From NCBI RefSeq assembly GCF_002252445.1, contig NZ_NNRJ01000015.1, positions 372,001 through 436,000 of the forward strand: a stretch of DNA of 64,000 bases, written 5' to 3'. The translations under genes were made by a program, and so were the position numbers. Source of the stretch: Brucella thiophenivorans. GTDB lineage: Bacteria; Pseudomonadota; Alphaproteobacteria; Rhizobiales; Rhizobiaceae. Positions 35,665 through 43,614 of this stretch are shown one piece after another; the stretch's first letter is position 1; each line of letters opens with the position of its first letter. The notes below the pieces were generated by a model. It was not told the origin of the DNA and did not search any database. It saw only the letters and a list, made by a program, of their open reading frames with translations.

Positions 35665-36321
35665 ATGAGTTTCCTAGACAGCTATCGAAAGAAGGTTGAA
35701 ATGCCGTCGCAGCAAGCGGCTTTGCCGGGTCGCAGCGATCCGCTGCCAACTGCATCTAAGCATTTCGTTTCAGGCTATTCGCTGAAAGGTCCATGGCCGG
35801 AAGGTTTTAAACAGATCATGTTCGGCATGGGCTGCTTCTGGGGCGCTGAGCGGCTTTTCTGGCAGGTGCCGGGTGTTTATGTGACTGCTGTGGGGTATGC
35901 GGGCGGGATCACGCCCAATCCGACCTATGAAGAAACCTGCACGGGTCTCACAGGGCATGCCGAGGTGGTGTTGGTCGTTTATGATCCGAAGGTTGTTAGT
36001 CTTGATGAATTGCTGACGCTCTTCTGGGAAGAGCATGATCCGACACAGGGTATGCGACAGGGCAATGATATAGGCACAACCTATCGTTCGGTGATTTATA
36101 CATTTGATGCTGCGGATCGTGAAGCGGTTGAAAAGAGCAGGGATGCTTATCAGGCGGCACTGGCGTCGCGTGGTCTGGGTCCGGTCACGACGGAAATTGC
36201 TGATGCTCCGGCGTTTTATTACGCGGAAGATTATCACCAGCAGTATCTGGCCAAGAATCCGCATGGCTATTGCGGTTTGCGCGGAACAGGTGTGAGCTGC
36301 CCAATACCGGTGGCATCATAA
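35665..36321 (+). CDS. msrA: Peptide-methionine (S)-S-oxide reductase
   Basis: 218 residues. [19 protein letters not shown] contains the catalytic Cys of Msr[23 protein letters not shown] the substrate loop, and the C-terminal [14 protein letters not shown] the resolving cysteines. It repairs oxidised methionine. ATG 35665 is chosen because AGGAGGTG lies just upstream and the length is standard for the long rhizobial MsrA; the reading frame extends further back without support. Confidence 0.96.
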   Translation: MSFLDSYRKKVEMPSQQAALPGRSDPLPTASKHFVSGYSLKGPWPEGFKQIMFGMGCFWGAERLFWQVPGVYVTAVGYAGGITPNPTYEETCTGLTGHAEVVLVVYDPKVVSLDELLTLFWEEHDPTQGMRQGNDIGTTYRSVIYTFDAADREAVEKSRDAYQAALASRGLGPVTTEIADAPAFYYAEDYHQQYLAKNPHGYCGLRGTGVSCPIPVAS

Positions 36322-36328
36322 GAAGCAA

Positions 36329-36358
36329 AAAATCGCGCGGTTAGCCCCGCGCGATTTT
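36329..36358. terminator. Bidirectional terminator between msrA and the acetyltransferase gene
   Basis: AAAATCGCGCGG pairs exactly with CCGCGCGATTTT over a six-base loop, followed by TT on the plus strand and A-rich sequence (T-run on the minus strand) on the other side. It overlaps the last codons of the leftward gene. Confidence 0.88.
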
Positions 36359-36805
36359 CTTATTTAAGATCAGCATGCCTTCATTCTCGCCGGTCAGTTC
36401 TTCAAAATCACCCCATGCCATTTTGCGGTAAAGATCAGGCTTGTAGGTGTAGAGATAAGCCTCGCTATAACCGAGATCATGAGCAGCCGTTTCAATCGCT
36501 GTCATGAGCGCTGTCGCAATGCCCCGCCCACGAAACTCTGGAGCAACCAACACACTCGCAACCCATGGTTTGAGATGTGGGTGGCTGTCGAGGTCGCTGT
36601 GAATCAGAAGAACAAAGCCTGCCAACTCACCATTCCAAAGCGCGGCACGCGCTGCCTGACCATCACTTGAATGGATAATATCCTGTAAGGCTGAGGCGAC
36701 TTCTTCTTCAGTTGCGCCCGCTGCCTGTCCCCATTCGGCGTGGTTCCATTTTGCGCAAATTACTGCGAGATCTTTTCGATGTTCGAGAGTGATAATTTCA
36801 ATCAT
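36341..36805 (-). CDS. GNAT family N-acetyltransferase
   Basis: 154 residues with the acetyl-CoA site VASVLVAPEFRGRGIATALMTAI near residue 90 (RGRGIA is the Q/RxxGxG/A motif) and the final segment SEAYLYTYKPDLYRKMAW. The substrate is not clear from sequence. It follows slyX by four bases on the same strand and is probably co-transcribed with it. Confidence 0.9.
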   Translation of the reverse strand: MIEIITLEHRKDLAVICAKWNHAEWGQAAGATEEEVASALQDIIHSSDGQAARAALWNGELAGFVLLIHSDLDSHPHLKPWVASVLVAPEFRGRGIATALMTAIETAAHDLGYSEAYLYTYKPDLYRKMAWGDFEELTGENEGMLILNKKIARG

Positions 36806-36809
36806 TGTA

Positions 36810-37016
36810 TTACCAGTGCGGTGGCTTCGTGATGGGAATTTCGGGTGCGGTTTGCCCTTCCAGCGTCAGAAAACGATCTGTCAGGGCCGAATGTTTTTTG
36901 TCGAGACGGTCTATCGTTTTCCATTGCTCCGCAATGACGGCAGAAAGCTCTTCAATCGTCTGTTCCTGTTGAGCAACCCGGATTTCAAGTTCTGTTAGGC
37001 GGGCTTCGGTAGACAT
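36810..37016 (-). CDS. slyX: SlyX family protein
   Basis: 68 residues: a coiled-coil RLTELEIRVAQQEQTIEELSAVI and LDKKHSALTDRFLTLE followed by the family's proline-rich end ending PPHW. Function unknown in all species. First gene of a two-gene leftward unit. Confidence 0.9.
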   Translation of the reverse strand: MSTEARLTELEIRVAQQEQTIEELSAVIAEQWKTIDRLDKKHSALTDRFLTLEGQTAPEIPITKPPHW

Positions 37017-37055
37017 GGGCGATGTTCCATACCAGTTGATATTGAAAAGACAAAA

Positions 37056-37106
37056 AATCCGCGTTGGCTGCTCAATACCGATTATCGAGTGGCCAATACG
37101 CGGATT
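37056..37106 (-). terminator. upp terminator
   Basis: AATCCGCGT...GGC and its complement GCC...ACGCGGATT form a long interrupted stem that on the minus strand ends in TTTTTT, 30 bases after the upp stop. Confidence 0.82.
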
Positions 37107-37135
37107 ACTATATTGCTTATCGTAAGGTTTGAAAC

Positions 37136-37762
37136 TTACTTCGTGCCGTACATGCGGTCGCCAGCATCGCCGAGGCCCGGAATGATGTAGCCTTTATCAT
37201 CAATGCGCTCATCGATCGAAGCTGTGAAAACATCTACATCCGGGTGGGCGCTCGTGAAGCGCTCAATACCTTCAGGTGCTGCGAGCAGGCAGAGGAATTT
37301 GATATTGGTTGCGCCGCGTTCCTTGAGCTTGTCGATTGCAGCAATAGCGGAATGGCCGGTGGCAAGCATCGGATCGACCACAATGATGAGGCGATTGACG
37401 ATGTCTTCCGGCGCCTTGAAGTAATATTCGATGGGCTGCAGCGTATCGTGATCGCGATAAAGGCCGATATGCGCCACGCGTGCTGCGGGAACCAGATCCA
37501 GCATGCCTTCAAGAAGACCGTTACCTGCGCGCAGGATAGAAGCGAAAACCAGCTTCTTTCCTTCCAGCGTTGGCGCTTCCATCGGCATCATCGGCGTTTC
37601 GATATGCATGGTGGTCAGTTCAAGATCACGTGTCACTTCATAGCAAAGCAGCAGCGATATTTCTTTCAGCAAACGCCGGAAGCTGGCGGTTGATGTTTCG
37701 CGCTTGCGCATGATGGTAAGCTTGTGCTGGACAAGCGGATGGCTGACGACAATAACGCCCAT
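37136..37762 (-). CDS. upp: Uracil phosphoribosyltransferase
   Basis: 208 residues. [19 protein letters not shown] is the N-terminus, [14 protein letters not shown] and the PRPP-binding [16 protein letters not shown] follow, and [17 protein letters not shown] is the uracil-binding end. It salvages uracil to UMP. ATG 37762 gives the standard length. The 280 bases between it and ubiE (37763-38042) hold the two divergent promoters; only a short ATCTCA-N2-TGAGAT palindrome stands out there. Confidence 0.96.
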   Translation of the reverse strand: MGVIVVSHPLVQHKLTIMRKRETSTASFRRLLKEISLLLCYEVTRDLELTTMHIETPMMPMEAPTLEGKKLVFASILRAGNGLLEGMLDLVPAARVAHIGLYRDHDTLQPIEYYFKAPEDIVNRLIIVVDPMLATGHSAIAAIDKLKERGATNIKFLCLLAAPEGIERFTSAHPDVDVFTASIDERIDDKGYIIPGLGDAGDRMYGTK

Positions 37763-38042
37763 GTTCTTTCCACTTTTCTTGTTATCTTTTTTGACTTTAA
37801 CGGCGGATGGTGCCGGAGAAAACAAATGATGCGCGAGGCGCACAGTTTTCTATGTCTTTGACCATTTTAGACAGTTTCGCAAGTCTGGTGGATTGAATTT
37901 GCCACGTGAATCTCATCTGAGATCACAAAAGGGGTATCGGCCTGCGGTCTGTGCTTGTATCGTCCAGCACAAGCTTTATATGCATCAGGCAAACGGAAAA
38001 CGGAGATCGGCTTCGTTTCGCACATGAACCGGCAGGATAGTT

Positions 38043-38834
38043 ATGAGCCAGCAAAACGGCAATGCGCACCGCGTGGGCGCACAAGGTGGCATGGAACATT
38101 CATTCGGCTTCAAATCGGTCGATGAAGATGTCAAGCAAGGGCTGGTCAACGACGTTTTCCATAAGGTTGCGAAGCGCTACGATGTGATGAACGATGTCAT
38201 GTCTGCTGGTATGCACCGCGTCTGGAAAGATGCGATGATCGCCTGGCTGGCACCTTCCAAACGTCCCGGCTACACATCGCTCGATGTTGCTGGCGGAACG
38301 GGAGACATTGCTTTCCGTATCGTTGAAGCGTCAGGCCGTCAGGCACATGTAACAATTCTCGACATTAACGGCTCAATGCTGGGCGTTGGTCGCGAGCGGG
38401 CGATCAAGAAGGGCCTTGCCGATAATCTCGAATTCGTCGAAGCCAGTGCGGAAGAGCTGCCCTTCGAAGATGCAAGCTTCGATGCCTACACGATTTCATT
38501 TGGCATCCGTAACGTGCCGCATATCGATATGGCGCTTTCAGAAGCCTATCGCGTGTTAAAGCCCGGCGGCCGTTTTATGTGCCTCGAATTTTCCGAAGTC
38601 GAAATGCCATTGCTGGATAAGATTTACGACCAGTGGTCATTTCAGGCAATCCCGCGCATCGGCAAGATGATTACGGGTGATGCCGATTCCTACAGCTATC
38701 TGGTAGAATCCATTCGCAAATTTCCAAAGCAGGAAGACTTTGCTCGTATGATCCGCAACGCTGGTTTTGAGCGGGTCAGTTATCGCAATTTCACCGGCGG
38801 AATTGCCGCACTTCATTCCGGCTGGAAGCTTTGA
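38043..38834 (+). CDS. ubiE: Ubiquinone/menaquinone methyltransferase UbiE
   Basis: 263 residues with the SAM-binding motif [14 protein letters not shown] near residue 82, the UbiE/COQ5 signatures [18 protein letters not shown] and [24 protein letters not shown], and the C-terminal [15 protein letters not shown]. It C-methylates the quinone ring in ubiquinone synthesis. Seven bases separate it from ubiB. Confidence 0.97.
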   Translation: MSQQNGNAHRVGAQGGMEHSFGFKSVDEDVKQGLVNDVFHKVAKRYDVMNDVMSAGMHRVWKDAMIAWLAPSKRPGYTSLDVAGGTGDIAFRIVEASGRQAHVTILDINGSMLGVGRERAIKKGLADNLEFVEASAEELPFEDASFDAYTISFGIRNVPHIDMALSEAYRVLKPGGRFMCLEFSEVEMPLLDKIYDQWSFQAIPRIGKMITGDADSYSYLVESIRKFPKQEDFARMIRNAGFERVSYRNFTGGIAALHSGWKL

Positions 38835-38841
38835 GACTGAC

Positions 38842-40425
38842 ATGAGCAATATTTCTGCGGCGCTGAGGTTGATGCGTGCTGGCTGGATCATGGCGCGCGA
38901 AGGCGTGTTGAGTTCACTGCCGGTTGATGATGATGCCGGTTTGCCCGCATTGGGACACAAGGTTGCCAAGCTGCTCGCGCGTAAGCGTGTGAAAGATGCA
39001 CCTCGTTCGGAGCGTATTTCGCGCGCGATGAATAAGCTTGGTCCATCCTATGTGAAGCTTGGCCAGTTTCTGGCAACCCGCCCCGATATTGTCGGCAATG
39101 ATGTCGCTGCTGATCTTGAATTGTTGCAGGATCGGCTTGATTTTTTCCCACAGGCGGAAGCGGTTTCTGCCATTGAAGGTTCTCTGGGTCGCAAGATCGA
39201 TGATCTTTATGTGAGCTTTGATGCGCCGATTGCGGCAGCATCGATGGCGCAGGTGCATCCGGCCCATGTGATGAAGGATGGAGCGCCGCACAAGGTCGCG
39301 GTCAAGGTTATCCGCCCGGGCGTGCGCCAGCGCTTTGCGCGCGATCTGGAAAGCTTTTTCATGGTTGCCCGTATGCAGGAGCGCCATGTTCCTTTCACGC
39401 GCCGTCTGCGTCCTGTCGAAATGGTGAAAACGCTGCATCAGACCACGCGCATCGAGATGGATTTGCGCCTTGAAGCGGCAGCGCTTTCCGAGATCGCAGA
39501 AAATATCAAGGATGATGCTGGTTTCCGCGTTCCAAATGTGGATTGGGAGCGCACAGGCCGCGATGTACTCACATTGGAGTGGATCGACGGCATCAAGATG
39601 TCTGACATCGATGGATTGCGTGCGGCCGGTCTTGATCTTAAAAAGCTTTCAGAAACGCTGATCCAGTCGTTTCTGCGCCATACGCTGCGCGATGGTTTTT
39701 TCCATGCTGATATGCATCCGGGTAATTTGTTTGTCGATCCGCAAGGCATGATAGTAGCTGTGGATTTCGGCATTACCGGGCGGCTCAACAAGCAGCAGCG
39801 GCGGTTTCTGGCTGAAATTCTTTACGGCTTCATTACCCGCGATTATATGCGGGTTGCGGAAGTGCACTTTGAAGCAGGTTATGTGCCGCACACGCATGAT
39901 GTGGCGAGCTTTGCGCAGGCTATCCGCGCCATTGGCGAGCCTATCCATGGTCAGCCTGCCGAAACCATTTCTATGGCCAAGCTTCTGACACTTCTGTTTG
40001 AAGTGACCGAGCTTTTCGACATGGAAACACGGCCGGAGCTTCTGATGCTTCAGAAGACTATGGTTGTGGTGGAAGGCGTTTCGCGCACGCTCGATCCGCA
40101 TTTCAATATGTGGAAAGCGGCAGAACCTGTCGTTGGTGATTGGATCAGAAAGAATCTTGGACCGCAGGGCATGTTGATCGATGCAAAAGATGGTGTCTAT
40201 TCGCTGCTGCATTTGACCCGCAAAACGCCGGAACTTGTAGCACGCGTGGAGCGCCTATCTGTGGCGCTTGATGAGATGGCGGTCAATGGATTGCGCTTTG
40301 ATGAAGCGACTGCTGAAGCCATTGGCCGTGCGGAAGCGCGGCATTCGCGCTGGGGTCGCATTGCGCAGATCGTGATTGCAATTTCATCGGCTGCGATTGC
40401 AATCAAGCTCTATATCGAGCTTTAA
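38842..40425 (+). CDS. ubiB: Ubiquinone biosynthesis kinase-like protein UbiB
   Basis: 527 residues of the ADCK/UbiB family. The KxGQ motif is in SYVKLGQFLATRPDI near residue 72, the alanine-rich loop in APIAAASMAQVHPA, and HADMHPGNLFVD and VDFGITGRL form the atypical kinase core. The hydrophobic C-terminus (IAQIVIAISSAAIAIKLYIEL) anchors it in the inner membrane. It supports late ubiquinone synthesis. ATG 38842 is the first after ubiE. Confidence 0.95.
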   Translation: MSNISAALRLMRAGWIMAREGVLSSLPVDDDAGLPALGHKVAKLLARKRVKDAPRSERISRAMNKLGPSYVKLGQFLATRPDIVGNDVAADLELLQDRLDFFPQAEAVSAIEGSLGRKIDDLYVSFDAPIAAASMAQVHPAHVMKDGAPHKVAVKVIRPGVRQRFARDLESFFMVARMQERHVPFTRRLRPVEMVKTLHQTTRIEMDLRLEAAALSEIAENIKDDAGFRVPNVDWERTGRDVLTLEWIDGIKMSDIDGLRAAGLDLKKLSETLIQSFLRHTLRDGFFHADMHPGNLFVDPQGMIVAVDFGITGRLNKQQRRFLAEILYGFITRDYMRVAEVHFEAGYVPHTHDVASFAQAIRAIGEPIHGQPAETISMAKLLTLLFEVTELFDMETRPELLMLQKTMVVVEGVSRTLDPHFNMWKAAEPVVGDWIRKNLGPQGMLIDAKDGVYSLLHLTRKTPELVARVERLSVALDEMAVNGLRFDEATAEAIGRAEARHSRWGRIAQIVIAISSAAIAIKLYIEL

Positions 40426-40465
40426 TTCAACTGTTTGTTGATTAATCAATAAAAGAGTGATTTCA

Positions 40466-40498
40466 TTGATTGCACCGATAATGATCTGGTGCAATCAA
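40466..40498. promoter_or_regulatory. Perfect 11-bp inverted repeat directly before coaBC
   Basis: TTGATTGCACC (40466-40476), 11 spacer bases, and the exact complement GGTGCAATCAA (40488-40498), ending on the base before the ATG. The half-sites are 22 bases apart centre to centre, two turns of the helix, which would suit a ribbon-helix-helix protein bound on one face. It also covers the ribosome-binding region, so folding of the RNA could act on translation. Confidence 0.8.
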
Positions 40499-41869
40499 AT
40501 GGCTAGTATTACAATTCGCAATCTTGATGATGCCGCAAAAGAGCGGCTGCGTGTGAGGGCCGCTCGCAACGGGCGCTCTATGGAAGAAGAAGCGCGGCTT
40601 CTGCTTGGCGGTTTGGACGAGGTAAAGCCTGTAAGTCAGGCTGCGCCGGTTGCTGGTTCACTGCGCGATATGCGCATTCTTCTGATTATCAGTGGCGGGA
40701 TTGCGGCTTACAAAGCGCCTGATCTCATTCGTCGTCTCCGTGAACGTGGCGCGCATGTGCGTCCCTTGATGACGGCAGCAGCGCAGCAGTTTGTCACAGC
40801 CCTGACCATCGGTGCGGTGTCAGCCGATCATGTTTACACTGATCTTTTCTCACGCCAGGACGAGCAGGATGTCGGGCATATCCGCCTTGCGCGTGATGCT
40901 GATCTGATTGTCGTGGCACCAGCCACCGCAGGCCTGATGGCAAAAATTGCAAACGGCATTGCAGATGATCTGGCAAGTGCTGTGTTGCTTGCGCGCAAAG
41001 TTCCGGTGCTACTTGCGCCCGCTATGAACCCCGCCATGTGGGACAATCCAGCAACGAAGCGCAATCGACTGACTTTGCAAAATGACGGTGTTCACTTTAT
41101 AGGCCCCGAAAAAGGCGAGATGGCAGAAAGTGGCGAGGCGGGTTTGGGCCGCATGAGCGAGCCATTGGCAATTGTTGCTGCCGTTGAAAATCTGCTGGTC
41201 TCGCACGCAAGACCACTTTCAGGCAAGGTCATCGTCATGACGTCCGGGCCGACCCATGAGCCGATTGATCCGGTGCGCTATATCGCCAATCGCTCGTCGG
41301 GCAAGCAGGGGCATGCAATCGCTGCCGCACTGGCAAAGCTCGGCGCTAAAGTGCATCTGGTTTCAGGGCCTGTTACGATCCCAGACCCGCAAGGCGTAAA
41401 CGTTATCCATGTTGAAACGGCGCGCGAGATGCAGGCCGCAGTCGAGCGTTATTTACCTGCCGATGCAGCAGTGATGGTCGCAGCCGTTGCCGATTGGCGC
41501 ACGGCCAATGCTGCCGAGCAGAAAATCAAAAAGCAGCCGGGTGAGGGAGCACCAACGCTCAGTATGGTGGAAAATCCCGATATTTTGGCCGGCGTTGGCC
41601 ACAGCGACAAGCGCCCACACCTTGTGGTGGGCTTTGCTGCCGAAACGCAGGACGTACTTGCCAATGCCGGGCGCAAGCTTGAAAAAAAGGGTGCGGACTG
41701 GATCGTCGCCAACGATGTTTCGGGTGATGTGATGGGCGGAGATCGCAACCGCGTGCGCATCTTAAGCCACGCCGGTATTGAAGAATGGCCGGAGATGAGC
41801 AAGGAACAGGTGGCGGAAAAGCTCGCGGAAAAGTTAGCGGTGACATTGCTGGATCTCAACAAAGCATAG
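40499..41869 (+). CDS. coaBC: Bifunctional CoaBC with an N-terminal FitA-like ribbon-helix-helix domain
   Basis: 456 residues. Residues 1-40 (MASITIRNLDDAAKERLRVR, then AARNGRSMEEEARLLL) match FitA/StbC ribbon-helix-helix antitoxins. A linker (41-57) leads to CoaC (58-240: ISGGIAAYKAP, His127 in GHIRLARDADL, PAMNPAMW) and CoaB (from 241: TSGPTHEPIDPVRYIANRSSGK, AAVADWR, KIKKQ, FAAET, ANDV). It makes 4'-phosphopantetheine in two steps. Where E. coli CoaC has Cys158, the aligned residue is Ser211 in AESGEAGLGRM. An internal ATG at 40670 would give a normal CoaBC but lacks a ribosome site. Confidence 0.93.
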   Translation: MASITIRNLDDAAKERLRVRAARNGRSMEEEARLLLGGLDEVKPVSQAAPVAGSLRDMRILLIISGGIAAYKAPDLIRRLRERGAHVRPLMTAAAQQFVTALTIGAVSADHVYTDLFSRQDEQDVGHIRLARDADLIVVAPATAGLMAKIANGIADDLASAVLLARKVPVLLAPAMNPAMWDNPATKRNRLTLQNDGVHFIGPEKGEMAESGEAGLGRMSEPLAIVAAVENLLVSHARPLSGKVIVMTSGPTHEPIDPVRYIANRSSGKQGHAIAAALAKLGAKVHLVSGPVTIPDPQGVNVIHVETAREMQAAVERYLPADAAVMVAAVADWRTANAAEQKIKKQPGEGAPTLSMVENPDILAGVGHSDKRPHLVVGFAAETQDVLANAGRKLEKKGADWIVANDVSGDVMGGDRNRVRILSHAGIEEWPEMSKEQVAEKLAEKLAVTLLDLNKA

Positions 41870-41994
41870 GTAGTCTTCATTAAACATACGAACACTGAGT
41901 TGGAGTTTTAAAGGGCTGTAATCTGTATCACACTCTTTCATCTTTATATTTGGCCCTTTTTTTGAAGAAGCCGGATAGCATTGGGGGTGATCAG

Positions 41995-43614
41995 ATGAAG
42001 TATGCTGCTGTTCCGGCCTTCTGGCTCTTCTTACAAGTTGGCGCAATGGCCTCAACCCAGACACCTGATCAACTATATGGCCCGCTGTTTGAAGCGGTTC
42101 AAATGCAGCGGGTGTTTAAGGACTCGAAAAGCTTTGCCGATGCGATTCCACTGGATGACCCTGCAAAGATTGTCGCGCTTTATAATGTACAGTCCAAATT
42201 GCTGAACTTTGACCTGAAAGATTTTGTTTCAAAGTATTTCGCGCTCATGCCAGATGCACATATGACGTATGTGAGTGTTGCTGGCGAAAATGTTTGCACT
42301 CATATCGACAAGTTATGGGATGTGCTGCGACGTGAACCCAGTGCGGATAAAAAGTCTAGTTCCTTGCTCCCTTTGCGCTATCCTTATGTTGTGCCGGGTG
42401 GACGTTTCAGTGAGATCTACTATTGGGATAGCTATTTCACGATGCAGGGCCTGATTGCCAGCGGCAGAGTCGATCTGGCTCAATCACTGGTGCGTAATCT
42501 GGCTGATCTTGCCACACGTTACGGCCATGTCCCCAATGGCAATCGCAGCTATTATCTGAGCCGTTCGCAGCCACCATTTTTAGCCGCCATGGTTGAGCTG
42601 CTGGTATCGGTAAAGGGCAAAGCGCAATATAAAGATTATCTTGCCGCTCTTGAAGCGGAATATGCCTATTGGATGGAAGGTGCGGAAAATCTGCGTCCGG
42701 GAGAGACCGCCCGCAATGTCGTTAAGATGCCGGATGGTGCGGTGCTGAACAGGTATTGGGATGACAGGGATATGCCGCGTCAAGAATCCTATTTTGAAGA
42801 TGTCATAACGGCGCAACGGTCAAAGCGTGCAGCGCAAGAAGTCTATCGCAACTTGCGTGCCGGTGCTGAAAGCGGTTGGGATTTTTCATCGCGTTGGCTT
42901 AAGGATCCTCAGGACTTATCCTCTATAAGAACTATGGACATTGTGCCTGTCGATCTCAATACCTTAATTTATCAGTTAGAAAAAACGCTTGAGACCACTT
43001 ACGGGCTTGATGGAGCCAGCGTTAAGTCTGCTCGCATGCATGAACGAGCGAAAGCCCGACAAAAAGCCATAAACGATTATCTCTGGAATGACTTAGATGG
43101 TTTTTATGTCGATTACTGGCTTGATGAAGCACAGCAGTCCCGACAGTTGACCGCTGCAACCGTATACCCACTTTATTTCCGTCTTTCCACAACGCAGCAG
43201 GCTGATAAAATTGATGCGGCCGTCAGGGAAAAACTATTAAAAGAGCATGGCCTGTCGACGACGATGCTGCAAACCGGACAACAGTGGGATGCGCCTAATG
43301 CCTGGGCGCCTCTACAATGGCTCGCCGCGCAGGGCTTTGCTAAATATGGCCATGAGCAGCTTGCCAAGGATATTACGAAGCGTTGGTCTTCGGCAGTTAT
43401 CGCCACCTATCAGGCGACGGGCAAACTCACTGAAAAATACAATGTAAATGCTGCAGGCAAGGAAAGTCAGGCGGGCGAATACCCGACACAGGACGGCTTC
43501 GGCTGGACCAACGGGGTCTTGCGCGCTTTTTTGGCGCAAGACCCGTCTCTAGCTGGTGATGAGCCTGCCTGTCTTAGCAAATTTAAGCTTTCTCGCGGAC
43601 CTGATAATCCTTAA
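41995..43614 (+). CDS. treA: Periplasmic trehalase
   Basis: 539 residues, glycoside hydrolase 37. An N-terminal signal-like hydrophobic stretch (AAVPAFWLFLQVGAMAS) indicates export. Signature 1 is PGGRFSEIYYWDSYF near residue 138 and signature 2 is QQWDAPNAWAPLQW near 438. It splits trehalose to glucose in the periplasm. ATG 41995 has GGGGGTG six bases upstream; a TTG at 41950 gives no clear leader. Its last 32 bases overlap the end of the convergent prfC gene. Confidence 0.93.
   Translation: MKYAAVPAFWLFLQVGAMASTQTPDQLYGPLFEAVQMQRVFKDSKSFADAIPLDDPAKIVALYNVQSKLLNFDLKDFVSKYFALMPDAHMTYVSVAGENVCTHIDKLWDVLRREPSADKKSSSLLPLRYPYVVPGGRFSEIYYWDSYFTMQGLIASGRVDLAQSLVRNLADLATRYGHVPNGNRSYYLSRSQPPFLAAMVELLVSVKGKAQYKDYLAALEAEYAYWMEGAENLRPGETARNVVKMPDGAVLNRYWDDRDMPRQESYFEDVITAQRSKRAAQEVYRNLRAGAESGWDFSSRWLKDPQDLSSIRTMDIVPVDLNTLIYQLEKTLETTYGLDGASVKSARMHERAKARQKAINDYLWNDLDGFYVDYWLDEAQQSRQLTAATVYPLYFRLSTTQQADKIDAAVREKLLKEHGLSTTMLQTGQQWDAPNAWAPLQWLAAQGFAKYGHEQLAKDITKRWSSAVIATYQATGKLTEKYNVNAAGKESQAGEYPTQDGFGWTNGVLRAFLAQDPSLAGDEPACLSKFKLSRGPDNP
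43512..43546. other. Strong hairpin inside the 3' end of treA
   Basis: GGGTCTTGCGC (43514-43524) pairs exactly with GCGCAAGACCC (43534-43544), and ACGGG/CCCGT extends it past one bulged base. It lies within treA codons and 37 bases beyond the prfC stop on the opposite strand. It could end prfC transcripts, though it lacks a T-run outside the stem. Confidence 0.6.

Noticed and set aside
40499-40670. A separate antitoxin gene of a FitAB/VapBC pair in front of coaBC
   Set aside because: The frame runs without a stop from the antitoxin-like domain into CoaBC, and no PIN-domain toxin gene is near.
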